DNA from: JAICMB01 sp963802915
GTDB taxonomy: Bacteria > Acidobacteriota > Terriglobia > Bryobacterales > Bryobacteraceae
Length of the DNA: 64,000 nucleotides
NCBI GenBank assembly: GCA_963802915.1
Contig: CAWDKQ010000016.1
Span: forward strand, 248,001 to 312,000
Direction: 5' to 3'
A program made the position numbers and the translations under genes. The notes beneath the pieces were generated by a model that saw nothing but the letters and a program-made list of their open reading frames with translations, was not told the DNA's origin and made no database searches. How positions within the stretch are numbered: the stretch's first letter is position 1; every line of letters begins with the position of its first letter. This document shows, one piece after another, positions 51,312 to 60,187 of the stretch.

Positions 51312-51994
51312 AAAAGCTTACAGCAATCCTTCTGATTTTCATGGTATCCACGGCGGCGAAAGACAAAAAGGCTCAGCCGAAGCTTACTCCTCTCGATCAG
51401 TACATAGAGCAGACCCTTCGCGGCGCCAAAACGACTGAGGAGAGCACCCCGGGTTCGTTGTACACGGCCAGCGGCACGCTCGCCGATGGGTTCCGAGACG
51501 TTCGGGCGGCCCGCCTTTACGACCTCGTCACGGTTCTAGTCTCTGATACGACCTCGGCGGTTTCGACCGGCGCCTCGAATACGTCCCGGAAGTCGAGCAC
51601 CGCGGCTTCTATCACCGCACTGGGCGGCATCACGTCCGCAACCGGACCGTTCACGAACCTCGCGAACACTACCAACAACACGCAACTCCAAGGCCAGGGC
51701 ACAACCAGCAGGGGCACCACCTTGACCGCAACCGTTACTGCTCAGGTCACGCAGGTTCTCCCCAACGGCAACCTCGTCATTCAAGGCCAGAAGGAGGTCA
51801 ATGTCAACTCCGAGCATCAGACCATAACGCTACGGGGAATCGTGCGGCCCGCTGACCTCTCGAACCTAAACCAGATCCCTTCGGATCGCATCGCTATGCT
51901 CGATGTGCGGGTCACGGGCAAAGGCATCGTGAACGACGCCATCAAGAGGCCGTTCATCCTGTACCGGCTGCTGCTGGGTCTGCTTCCGTTCTGA
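51308..51994 (+). CDS. flgH: Flagellar L-ring protein FlgH (no lipobox cysteine)
   Basis: A protein of 228 aa. Family landmarks are GSLYTASGTLADGFRDVRA, ARLYDLVTVLVSDTTSAVS, VTQVLPNGNLVIQGQKEVNV, and LRGIVRPADLSNLNQIPSDRI. The N-terminus (MKKLTAILLIFMVSTAAKDKK) is signal-like, but the protein has no cysteine at all, whereas FlgH is normally a lipoprotein with a processed N-terminal Cys. The ATG overlaps the flgA stop, so there is no obvious alternative upstream start. Confidence 0.92.
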   Translation: MKKLTAILLIFMVSTAAKDKKAQPKLTPLDQYIEQTLRGAKTTEESTPGSLYTASGTLADGFRDVRAARLYDLVTVLVSDTTSAVSTGASNTSRKSSTAASITALGGITSATGPFTNLANTTNNTQLQGQGTTSRGTTLTATVTAQVTQVLPNGNLVIQGQKEVNVNSEHQTITLRGIVRPADLSNLNQIPSDRIAMLDVRVTGKGIVNDAIKRPFILYRLLLGLLPF

Positions 51995-51997
51995 CGT

Positions 51998-53098
51998 ATG
52001 AGATTCTCTGTTTCATTTGCGCTGCTTCTCATGGCCAACTCGAATCGGTTGCCGGCAGCCACCCGCCTCAAAGATCTCGTCTCCCTGGAGGGGGTTCGTG
52101 ACAACCAACTCGTCGGATACGGTCTCGTAGTGGGACTGAACGGCACCGGCGACAAACGGCAGACCGTATTCTCGGCGCAGAGTCTGGCCAATCTTCTGGC
52201 GCGCATGGGCGTTACGATCGACCCCACTGCGATCCTGGTCCGGAACATGGCCTCCGTTCTTGTCACCGCTGATCTTCCACCGTTCGGCCAGCCGGGGGCT
52301 CACGTCGATGTCACCGTGTCGGCAATCGGCGATTCTTCAAACTTGCAAGGCGGCGTCCTGATCTTGACGCCACTGAAAGCCGCCGATGGACAGGTATATG
52401 CAGTAGCGCAAGGGTCGGTGGTCACGGGAGGTTTTGCCGCGGGGCGAGGCGGTACTTCCCGTTCCGTGAATCATCCCACCGCGGGACGCATTCCCAACGG
52501 TGCGATCATCGAACACACGGTGCCCTCGGTTGCTCCCTCCGATGGACTACGGCTGCAACTTCATCAAGCCGACTTCATGACGGCCGCCAGGATTGCCGCC
52601 GCGATCAATAAGAAATTCGGCCAAGATGGAACGATAGTGGCTCACGCGGAGAATTCGGCTCTGGTTAGCGTAAAAACACCCATTACCTACCGAGCCAGAA
52701 CCGTGGAATTTGTCGCCGACGTCGAGGATCTCAGCATCGAAGCCGACCGCCCAACCAAAATCGTTGTAAATGAGCGAACCGGGACCATTGTCATGGGCAA
52801 GGATGTAAAAATCTCGCCCGTTGCCATTTTGCACGGGGCGTTGACTGTTGAGATCCAAACCACTCTCACGCCCTCGCAGCCCTCGCCCCTTTCCACTGGT
52901 CAGACCGTAGTCGTTCCTGAAACCAAGGTTGTGACAAAGGAGGAGAAGGCTCGCAATGTTGTACTGAAAGACGGCGCGACAGTTGAGGAACTCGTCCGCG
53001 CCCTGACTGCCATTGGCTCGACGCCACGGGACATTATAGCGATCCTCCAAGGACTGCAAGCCGCCGGAGCTTTGGACGGAGAAATTGAGGTAATTTGA
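51998..53098 (+). CDS. flgI: Flagellar P-ring protein FlgI
   Basis: A protein of 366 aa with a signal sequence. Landmarks: RLKDLVSLEGVRDNQLVGYG, LVVGLNGTGD, NMASVLVTADLPPFGQPG, TVSAIGDSSNLQGGVLILTP, GMIEHTV-type NGAIIEHTV, and the C-terminal DGATVEELVRALTAIG. Normal length. The stop overlaps the flgJ start by one base. Confidence 0.96.
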   Translation: MRFSVSFALLLMANSNRLPAATRLKDLVSLEGVRDNQLVGYGLVVGLNGTGDKRQTVFSAQSLANLLARMGVTIDPTAILVRNMASVLVTADLPPFGQPGAHVDVTVSAIGDSSNLQGGVLILTPLKAADGQVYAVAQGSVVTGGFAAGRGGTSRSVNHPTAGRIPNGAIIEHTVPSVAPSDGLRLQLHQADFMTAARIAAAINKKFGQDGTIVAHAENSALVSVKTPITYRARTVEFVADVEDLSIEADRPTKIVVNERTGTIVMGKDVKISPVAILHGALTVEIQTTLTPSQPSPLSTGQTVVVPETKVVTKEEKARNVVLKDGATVEELVRALTAIGSTPRDIIAILQGLQAAGALDGEIEVI

Positions 53099-53382
53099 TG
53101 CCAACACCCTCCATACAGGCCACATCGCCGACCGCAATAGACGGCGGTCCCGAGCAGAAAGCCAAGTTGAAACATGTAGCCACGGACTTCGAAGCCTTAT
53201 TGATTGGCCAGATGCTCCGATCGGCGCGAGAAACGTCCAGCGACTCAGACGACGATCAAGATCAAACCAACGAGTCTCTTATACAACTCGGCGAGCAACA
53301 GTTTGCCCAGGCTATCGCAAATAGTGGCGGACTAGGAATAGCTAAAATGATCGTAGCGGGATTATCCAAAAATGCGCATTGA
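53098..53382 (+). CDS. flgJ: Rod-binding protein, FlgJ N-terminal type
   Basis: A protein of 94 aa from the ATG at 53098. It carries the rod-binding pattern KHVATDFEALLIGQMLRSA then GEQQFAQAIANSGGLGIAKM. It lacks the C-terminal peptidoglycan hydrolase domain of Salmonella FlgJ, so the enzyme that opens the wall for the rod must be encoded elsewhere. This stand-alone form is common outside beta/gamma-proteobacteria. Confidence 0.88.
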   Translation: MPTPSIQATSPTAIDGGPEQKAKLKHVATDFEALLIGQMLRSARETSSDSDDDQDQTNESLIQLGEQQFAQAIANSGGLGIAKMIVAGLSKNAH

Positions 53383-53638
53383 TGACTTGAATCGCGCTCC
53401 TCAGTCGCAAGAGACCGGGAAGACCGAAAGCGTTCGACCGGACCGTACCGCAAACGGAACGGCATCGCCCCAGACATCCGAGGCCGATGCGGCCAGTATT
53501 TCCGATCTGGCAACGGCTCTCAGCCCCAGCGAATCCCGGCTAGAGGCCTTACGGCTCCAAGTCGAACGCGGCGAATATAAGCCGTCGGCGAACGACGTCG
53601 CCGCCAAGCTCATCGACGAGCATACACTCGATCAATAG
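53372..53638 (+). CDS. flgM: Anti-sigma-28 factor FlgM
   Basis: A protein of 88 aa overlapping flgJ by 11 nt. The N-terminal half is polar and probably disordered; the C-terminal sigma-28-binding part shows SPSESRLEALRLQVERGEYK followed by SANDVAAKLIDEHTLD, as in FlgM. It inhibits FliA until the hook is complete and is then exported. The stop overlaps the convergent fliS gene. Confidence 0.92.
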   Translation: MRIDDLNRAPQSQETGKTESVRPDRTANGTASPQTSEADAASISDLATALSPSESRLEALRLQVERGEYKPSANDVAAKLIDEHTLDQ

Positions 53639-54117
53639 GAGTAACTCATTGGAACGTACTCCTCATCTTCAACTTCCGCATACGCCATCCCGCGGACTTG
53701 CGTAGGAACTGCTGACGTCTCTGCAGCCGTCCCGATGCTCTCCCATGCCTCCGATAAGCTTTGGAGAAGCTGTTCTACCTCCGCGAGTGGCGCATCTTCC
53801 TGCGTGTGATTGGCTTCGAGGAGCCGTCTCTGCATGTAATCGTATAGTGCGGCAAGCCGGGCGCTCAACTCTCGGCCTTCCTCATGGTTCAACGAAGAAA
53901 ACAGTTCTGTCAAAATCAACACTGCCCTAGTGATGAACCTGGATCGGCCCTTGATGTCCCGCCGAGCCAGGCATGCTCGCCCGCTGGTCACCGCCTCGAT
54001 CGCTCCACGGTACATGAGTTGCACCAGCTTGACCGGATCGGCGTTGAGAATCTCATCGTTGGCGTACGCTTCGTATGGGTTGTTCCGCATTCTTCCCTCG
54101 AAAACCTTATCGGTCAC
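53632..54117 (-). CDS. fliS: Flagellin export chaperone FliS
   Basis: A protein of 161 aa, somewhat longer than usual (about 125-135) through a C-terminal extension after residue 125. Core landmarks: NPYEAYANDEILNADPVKLV, MYRGAIEAVTSGRACLARRD, LTELFSSLNHEEG, YDYMQRRLLEANH. It overlaps the flaG stop (ATGA). Flagellin itself is not encoded in the window. Confidence 0.93.
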   Translation of the reverse strand: MTDKVFEGRMRNNPYEAYANDEILNADPVKLVQLMYRGAIEAVTSGRACLARRDIKGRSRFITRAVLILTELFSSLNHEEGRELSARLAALYDYMQRRLLEANHTQEDAPLAEVEQLLQSLSEAWESIGTAAETSAVPTQVRGMAYAEVEDEEYVPMSYSY

Positions 54118-54419
54118 CCCGCCGAATCTTGTTTGAGTTGTTCAGCCATCCGAATCACATATTCGGGTGGGATTTGCATTACCACTTCCTTCGTGTTGCG
54201 ATTGATAACGCGCGTAAGAGTGCGGTGGGTGGTTCTGTCAAACACAAAAGTCAATTCGTTTTCGTTACCCAGCGCGTTGCTCTCATTCACTGTTTTGACA
54301 GCCTGCACCAGCTTCGCTCGATCCGATGCCTGCTCCTGGGTTTGTGCCGGAGTAGATTTATCCGTTACCCCAAGGGGGTTTACCGCGGCACCGACCGATG
54401 AGATATTTGAGATAGTCAT
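54114..54419 (-). CDS. flaG: FlaG family protein
   Basis: A protein of 101 aa from the ATG at 54419, which has GGAG at proper spacing; the ATG at 54431 is four codons upstream. Landmarks: LTFVFDRTTHRTLTRVINRN, TKEVVMQIPPEYVIRMAEQL, the FlaG C-terminal signature. FlaG influences filament length in several bacteria. It forms a two-gene operon with fliS behind the sigma-28-like promoter at 54465-54491. Confidence 0.9.
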   Translation of the reverse strand: MTISNISSVGAAVNPLGVTDKSTPAQTQEQASDRAKLVQAVKTVNESNALGNENELTFVFDRTTHRTLTRVINRNTKEVVMQIPPEYVIRMAEQLKQDSAG

Positions 54420-54464
54420 GTTGCACTCCATGAAGCCGGGCTTCTGAGTGCGGCCTCATGCTCC

Positions 54465-54491
54465 ATATCGGCCTGTGCGACCATTGTTTGA
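54465..54491 (-). promoter_or_regulatory. Sigma-28 (FliA)-like promoter of flaG-fliS
   Basis: Read on the minus strand: TCAAACAA (54491-54484), an 11-nt spacer, then GCCGATAT (54472-54465). The enteric consensus is TAAAGTTT-N11-GCCGATAA, so the spacing is exact and the -10 element matches at 7 of 8 positions, the -35 core at 3 of 4 (TCAA against TAAA). It lies about 45 nt before the flaG start. fliA and flgM are both in this locus. Confidence 0.6.
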
Positions 54492-54559
54492 GCCAGATCG
54501 CCGCTAATGTCGGGGAAATTTGTGTGAAAGATTATCGAGCCAACGGGTGGCCCGCGGCG

Positions 54560-55111
<552 letters not shown>

Positions 55112-55125
55112 AATCTCATTATCAC

Positions 55126-57378
55126 ATGCCTACATTGAGCGACGAATCTACGCCCAAACCATCGGCGAAACCCGCGACCGTACTCGATGAAGTTGCGGAA
55201 GCATGGGGAATCGAGCGCGAGTTTTGGGATATTTGGGGCAAACATCACGAAACCCCTCCGGAAGCTGAAAAGGGAGTGCTCCGGTCGCTCGGCGTAGATG
55301 TCTCTTCGGAGCAGAGCCTGGAGCGAGCCCTGGCTGATCGGCAGTGGCGCGCCTGGTCCAGCCTTTTGCCGCCCACGATCGTCGCCGGAGAACAGCCGCC
55401 CCTAGACATTCCGGTCAACATTCCCGAAGGTCTCGAGAATGCCACCGCGACCATCGAGATCCGATTTGAAAACGGCATGTCGGCGCGTTTCGACATCCCG
55501 CTCGCGACCGCGCCGACAGTTGAAAAAGCTCGGCTCCGCGACCGGCAGTTCCTGCGCAAACAACTTCGTTGGCTTGGCGACGTTTGCCTTGGATATCACA
55601 ATATCAATCTGAAGATCGGCCAACTGAACGCCCAAGCGCGTCTGATTGTCGGTCCGCAACGAGCCTATGAACCCGAGTGGCTTCGCGACCGGAAGGCCGC
55701 CGGTATCGGCGTGAGCTTGTACGCCCTCCGATCCTCGCACAACTGGGGATGCGGCGATTTCACCGACCTGCAGCGCTTCAGCGATTGGGTCTCGCGCGAG
55801 CTCTGCGTAAGCTTCATCGGCCTCAACCCTTTGCATGCAATTCCCAACCGGCAGCCGTTCAACACCAGTCCGTATCTTCCCAACTGCAGCTATTACCGCA
55901 ACCCGATTTATCTGGACGTCGAGAAGGTCGAAGACCTGGCGCATTCGCAATGGGCGCAGCGCTTGCTCGCCTGTCCACAGTTACGCGATGAGATTGCGGC
56001 GCTTCGCGCAACAGATCTGGTCGAATACGAGCGCGTCTTCAGCCTCAAGATGCGCTTCTTGAAACTGCTGTTCCGACAATTTCTCCTGGAGTTCCATCAC
56101 AAGACTCCCCGAGCTCTGGAGTTTCGAGCGTATATCGATCGCGAGGGCGACTTGCTGCATCGCTTTGCCGTACATTCCGCCCTTGACGAAGTGATGCACA
56201 AGCGCAATCCCGACGTGTGGAACTGGCAAGCGTGGCCGGAGCCATACCGCAAGCCGGATTCGCCCGAAACGCGCGAGTTCGCGGAGAAACACTGGCGCAG
56301 CGTTTTGTTCCACAAATACGTGCAATGGCAAATCGGCCTGCAGCTCGAAGCCGCCCAGAAGTATGCGCGCAAGAAAGGTCTGCGCATCGGGCTCTATCAC
56401 GATCTCGCGCTGGCGACGGACCGTTTCGGATGCGACCTGTGGTCGAACCGGGATTTCTATGTCGCGGGCTGCCGCGTCGGTTCGCCTCCCGATAACTTTG
56501 CGCCGAAAGGTCAGGACTGGGCCTTCCCGCCGCCCAACTCCGAACGCCACTATCATGATTCCTACCGGCTCTTCACCGAGTCCATCCGCAGAAGCTGCCA
56601 AAACGGCGGCGCGCTCCGCATCGACCACGTGATGCGCTTTTTCCGGCTCTTCTGGATTCCCGACGGCATGGACGCAACCCAAGGCACCTACGTCCGCGAC
56701 CGCTTCGAGGACCTGGTGCGAATACTCGCCCTCGAGAGTGTCCGGAACAAAGTGATCGTGATCGGCGAAGACCTCGGAACGGTTCCCGACTTGGTGCGCG
56801 AGACGCTGGCGCAATTCGGCATGCTGAGCTACCGTCTTTTCTATTTCGAGCAGGACAAGAAGGGTCAGTTCCGCCGTCCGAAGGAGTATCCGAGGCAAGC
56901 GCTGGTTTCCGTTTCTACACACGACTTGCCCACTCTTGCCGGATTCTGGATCAACCGCGACATCGAAGCGCGCCGCAGCGCCGGAGTTCTCCCCGACGAT
57001 GCCGCGTATTACCGCATGCTCGAAGAACGCCGCCAGGAAAAGCAAAAGATGCTCGATTTGCTTTTTAGTCTTGGGATGCTGCCGGATTGGTTCCCGCGCA
57101 ATGCCCACGATGTCTGGGAACTCACCGGCGAGTTGCACAACGCGGTCGTCGGATTTCTTTGCTCCACGCCGTCTGAACTAATGATGTTGAATCAGGAAGA
57201 CCTGTTCAAGGAGACGGAACAACAGAATCTCCCCGGAACCACCGCGGAGTATCCCAACTGGAGGCGCAAGATGCGCTACGCGATTGAGGATTTATCGACG
57301 AACGATTTCACACGCAACTGCGCGCGCATGTTTCGCGGCTGGATCGACCGCACCGGCCGGGCAAGCTTCGGGACTTAA
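55126..57378 (+). CDS. malQ: 4-alpha-glucanotransferase (GH77)
   Basis: A protein of 750 aa from the ATG at 55126; the open frame extends upstream but over nuoB. It transfers maltosyl or longer glucan segments between oligosaccharides. An N-terminal MalQ-type beta-rich extension (about residues 1-150) precedes the GH77 barrel. Catalytic landmarks: RIDHVMRF (Asp near 499), IGEDLGTVP (Glu near 547), THDLPTLAG (Asp near 600); YALRSSHNWGCGDFTDL is also family-typical. The start is only 14 nt from the divergent nuoB start. The stop codon overlaps the convergent dnaJ stop (TTAA). Confidence 0.94.
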   Translation: MPTLSDESTPKPSAKPATVLDEVAEAWGIEREFWDIWGKHHETPPEAEKGVLRSLGVDVSSEQSLERALADRQWRAWSSLLPPTIVAGEQPPLDIPVNIPEGLENATATIEIRFENGMSARFDIPLATAPTVEKARLRDRQFLRKQLRWLGDVCLGYHNINLKIGQLNAQARLIVGPQRAYEPEWLRDRKAAGIGVSLYALRSSHNWGCGDFTDLQRFSDWVSRELCVSFIGLNPLHAIPNRQPFNTSPYLPNCSYYRNPIYLDVEKVEDLAHSQWAQRLLACPQLRDEIAALRATDLVEYERVFSLKMRFLKLLFRQFLLEFHHKTPRALEFRAYIDREGDLLHRFAVHSALDEVMHKRNPDVWNWQAWPEPYRKPDSPETREFAEKHWRSVLFHKYVQWQIGLQLEAAQKYARKKGLRIGLYHDLALATDRFGCDLWSNRDFYVAGCRVGSPPDNFAPKGQDWAFPPPNSERHYHDSYRLFTESIRRSCQNGGALRIDHVMRFFRLFWIPDGMDATQGTYVRDRFEDLVRILALESVRNKVIVIGEDLGTVPDLVRETLAQFGMLSYRLFYFEQDKKGQFRRPKEYPRQALVSVSTHDLPTLAGFWINRDIEARRSAGVLPDDAAYYRMLEERRQEKQKMLDLLFSLGMLPDWFPRNAHDVWELTGELHNAVVGFLCSTPSELMMLNQEDLFKETEQQNLPGTTAEYPNWRRKMRYAIEDLSTNDFTRNCARMFRGWIDRTGRASFGT

Positions 57379-58490
57379 ACGAAGTAGTCCTTGACGCGAT
57401 CGAAGATTCCCTTTTCGTGCGGTTCGTTCTCTTCAGGAAGCGTTTCGCGAAGCTGCTCGAAGAGCTTCTTCTGCTCGCGCGTAAGCTTGACGGGAACTTT
57501 GACGTTCACGTTAACGAACAGGTCGCCGCGTCCACTGGCTTGTAGCCGCGGAACGCCGAGATTCCGCAGCTTGACCCGCGCGCCGCTTTGCGTGCCTTCG
57601 GGTATTTTGACAGTCTGCAAACCGTCGAGAGTTAGAAGATCGACCTCGGTACCCAGCGCCGCCTGCGCGACGTTGATCGGCACCGTGCAATGTAAATCGT
57701 CGCCTTGGCGCTCGAAGATCAGGTGTTCTTTCACTCGCACGACAACGTACAAGTCGCCTGCAGGTCCGCCGTTCGCTCCGGGCTGACCCTCGCCGGAGAG
57801 CCGCAGACGCGTGCCGTTGTCGACACCCGCTGGAATATTCACCTTGAGCTTGCGCTCAGTCTTAATCTGGCCGTCGCCCTTGCAAGTCTGGCAAACGCGC
57901 CGGATAATCTGCCCGCGCCCATTGCACTGCCCGCAAGTCCGCCTGATCTGCAGAAAACTTTGCTGATAAATTACCTCGCCGCGGCCACGGCACATGGGAC
58001 ACGTCGTGAGTCCGTCGTTCTTGTCAGCGCCAGTCCCTGAGCAGGTCTTACAGAATTCCATGCGAGGCACTTGCAGGTCCGCCGCGAGCCCTTGCATCAT
58101 ATCTTCGAACGAGATTTCGAGGTCGTAGCGAAGATCTTCGCCGCGTTGCACCCGGCTTTTGCGGCGTCCTCCCCCGAACAAATCGCCGAACCCGAAGAAG
58201 TCGCCTAGAATGTCACTGAAATCTGCGAATGCGTTCGGGTCCATGGTCGCGGCGCCGCCCTGGAGGCCCTGGAATCCGTAGCGATCGTAAGCCGCTCTCT
58301 TCTGCGGATCGCTAAGAACGCCATAGGCCTCGGCCGCCTCTTTGAATTTCTCCTCGGCGACACCATCCCCAGGATTACGGTCCGGATGGTATTTGAGCGC
58401 GAGCTTGCGGTAGGCGCCTTTCAGCTCCTGATCTTCACATTCCCGTCCAACACCAAGAACCTCGTAGTAGTCTCGCTTTGTAGCGTTCAT
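57375..58490 (-). CDS. dnaJ: Chaperone protein DnaJ
   Basis: A protein of 371 aa, class A DnaJ. J domain with HPD at 35-37 (YHPDRNPGD), a Gly/Phe-rich region, four CxxCxGxG zinc motifs (CKTCSGTG, CPMCRGRG, CGQCNGRG, CQTCKGDG), and the C-terminal substrate-binding domain. It delivers unfolded clients to DnaK. Third gene of hrcA-grpE-dnaJ; the start overlaps the grpE stop (ATGA). dnaK is not in the operon. Confidence 0.97.
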   Translation of the reverse strand: MNATKRDYYEVLGVGRECEDQELKGAYRKLALKYHPDRNPGDGVAEEKFKEAAEAYGVLSDPQKRAAYDRYGFQGLQGGAATMDPNAFADFSDILGDFFGFGDLFGGGRRKSRVQRGEDLRYDLEISFEDMMQGLAADLQVPRMEFCKTCSGTGADKNDGLTTCPMCRGRGEVIYQQSFLQIRRTCGQCNGRGQIIRRVCQTCKGDGQIKTERKLKVNIPAGVDNGTRLRLSGEGQPGANGGPAGDLYVVVRVKEHLIFERQGDDLHCTVPINVAQAALGTEVDLLTLDGLQTVKIPEGTQSGARVKLRNLGVPRLQASGRGDLFVNVNVKVPVKLTREQKKLFEQLRETLPEENEPHEKGIFDRVKDYFV

Positions 58491-59044
58491 GATTTCTTGA
58501 CAGCAACCTTCACCATGGCTGGGCGCAACAGCTTACCTCGAAAATTATATCCTCGCTGGTACTCTTCGAGTATGGTGTGATCCTCCACCTCGTCCGTTTC
58601 AACGCTATCCACCGCGTGGTGCAGATTCGGGTCGAACGGCTTGCCTGTTGAAGTAATCGGCTCCAGGCCCAGCTTCTTTAACGAATCCGTAAGACGCTGA
58701 AAAATAAGCTCCATTCCACGCGCGTAGTCAGCATCGGAGGATTCCACTTTGAGAGCCCTCTCGAAATCGTCCAAAATCGGGAGAATCGCCTGTACGGATT
58801 GCGTATTTGCGTATTCGAGGACATCGGCCTTCTCCCGCTCGGCGCGCCGTCGAAAGTTATCGAACTCGGCCTGCCGCCGTAGCAGCCTGTCCTGTAAATC
58901 CGCGCGTTCGACAAGCAGACGGTCCCGTTCGGCGGTCAATGCGTCAACCGATATGTCATCCACCGGAGTTACGCTGGCTTCGCCAAGCTGAGCGAGTCCG
59001 TTTTCCCCGTCCTGAGAATCGACAAGTGATTTCTTGCTGTCCAT
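58487..59044 (-). CDS. grpE: Nucleotide exchange factor GrpE
   Basis: A protein of 185 aa from the ATG at 59044. The polar N-terminus leads into a long helix (ERDRLLVERADLQDRLLRRQ, FDNFRRRAEREKADV), then the C-terminal domain ILPILDDFERALKV, FDPNLHHAVDSVET and GYNFRGKLLRPAMVKV. It exchanges ADP on DnaK. An in-frame upstream extension to 59134 would overlap the end of hrcA and is not favoured. Confidence 0.95.
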   Translation of the reverse strand: MDSKKSLVDSQDGENGLAQLGEASVTPVDDISVDALTAERDRLLVERADLQDRLLRRQAEFDNFRRRAEREKADVLEYANTQSVQAILPILDDFERALKVESSDADYARGMELIFQRLTDSLKKLGLEPITSTGKPFDPNLHHAVDSVETDEVEDHTILEEYQRGYNFRGKLLRPAMVKVAVKKS

Positions 59045-59072
59045 ACTACTAGTGTAAGATTTCGAATTTAGC

Positions 59073-60092
59073 CTATGCCGGTATGCTCTGGAAAGCTTGG
59101 CCCATGTGGAGGACGGCGGAAATGGCTTTTTCATAATTCATCCTCAATGGCCCGAGTACTGCGATCTTCGCGCAGAAGCCGCCGTTGAGGGCCACCGCTA
59201 CGCCGATAAACGACAGCTCCCGCATGCTGGGATGAGCTTCACTCAAACCAACCTGAACCATAACTTCTCCGGCGGGCTGTTCCAGAAACTGCTCCAGCAA
59301 TTGCAGGATGCGTTTTTTCTCTTCAAGCGTGCGGAACAACTCGCGCATCTTCTCGCGCGTAAGATGCAGATCGAGACCCACCAGATTGCTAGCGCCTTCC
59401 AGATGAACCTCCGCCGACACCTCGATATCGAGAAGGCCCTTGGAATAGAGCACGGTGAGCTTTTTCAGAATCGAATCGTAGGCCGCGCTTTGCTGGTCCA
59501 GACGATGCCGCAGCTCAGCCCGGATTTCGGGAAGCGTGCGACCGCTGAAGGAGCGATTGATGTAGTTCCGAATGGAAACGAGTTCCTCCGCGGAAACCGG
59601 CTCATCCAGCCAGACAACGCGGTTCCGGACGATGCGGTCATTCGTCACCACGATCATGAGCAGGCGCCGGCTGCCGATGTCGATCAGTTCAATATGGTCG
59701 AGCGTCTGGCTGAACGTCGGAATCGCTGCTGCGATCCCAACACCGCGAGTCATTTCCATCAGAATGTGGGAGGACTGCTCCACTCTCGCCTCAACCGTGT
59801 CGAGCTGCGCCAACGCCGATTTCAACCGTTGCAGCTCCGTTACCAGCACGCGTCCGCGCATCAGAGAATGAACGTAGGCCTGGAAGGCTTTTTCCGTCGG
59901 TACCCTGCCCGCGGACGTATGTGGTTGCGAAAGATAACCTTCGTCGGAGAGATCCGCCATCACGTTGCGGATGGTGGCCGCACTGAGAGCGTCGCGCCGT
60001 CCGCGTGAGATCGTACGCGACGCAACTGGCTCTCCAGTCTCTATATAGGACTGGACAATCGAATGCAGAATCTCGAAGTTGCGAGGTGTCAT
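59073..60092 (-). CDS. hrcA: Heat-inducible transcription repressor HrcA
   Basis: A protein of 339 aa. An N-terminal winged helix (LHSIVQSYIETGEPVASRTI, SAATIRNVMADLSDEGYLSQ, PHTSAGRVPTEKAFQAYV) and a C-terminal GAF-like part (IDIGSRRLLMIVVTNDRIV, FIGVAVALNGGFCAKIAVLG-type end). It represses hsp operons by binding CIRCE. No CIRCE inverted repeat (TTAGCACTC-N9-GAGTGCTAA) is visible in the 95-nt upstream gap. First gene of hrcA-grpE-dnaJ. Confidence 0.95.
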   Translation of the reverse strand: MTPRNFEILHSIVQSYIETGEPVASRTISRGRRDALSAATIRNVMADLSDEGYLSQPHTSAGRVPTEKAFQAYVHSLMRGRVLVTELQRLKSALAQLDTVEARVEQSSHILMEMTRGVGIAAAIPTFSQTLDHIELIDIGSRRLLMIVVTNDRIVRNRVVWLDEPVSAEELVSIRNYINRSFSGRTLPEIRAELRHRLDQQSAAYDSILKKLTVLYSKGLLDIEVSAEVHLEGASNLVGLDLHLTREKMRELFRTLEEKKRILQLLEQFLEQPAGEVMVQVGLSEAHPSMRELSFIGVAVALNGGFCAKIAVLGPLRMNYEKAISAVLHMGQAFQSIPA

Positions 60093-60121
60093 GCCCTTAA
60101 CGAAAGTTGTCCTTAATACTG

Positions 60122-60150
60122 ATTATAAAGACTTTGCCTAAAAGGTTCAA
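60122..60150 (-). promoter_or_regulatory. Sigma-70-type promoter of hrcA-grpE-dnaJ
   Basis: On the minus strand: TTGAAC at 60150-60145, a 17-nt spacer, and a perfect TATAAT at 60127-60122. The predicted transcript start near 60115 is about 23 nt before the HrcA ATG at 60092. A second TATAAT at 60158-60153 has no good -35 partner. Confidence 0.65.
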
Positions 60151-60187
60151 TCATTATACAGTACTACTCCAGTCCGTGCCGAACAGT

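Noticed and set aside
54085..54135. Second sigma-28-like site (CTCAAACAA ... ACCGATAA) before fliS
   Set aside because: The spacer is about 14 nt instead of 11 and it lies within the coding end of flaG; fliS overlaps flaG and needs no own promoter.
55981..57138. A 385-aa minus-strand open frame opposite malQ
   Set aside because: Shadow frame of a conserved GH77 gene with no domain or context of its own.
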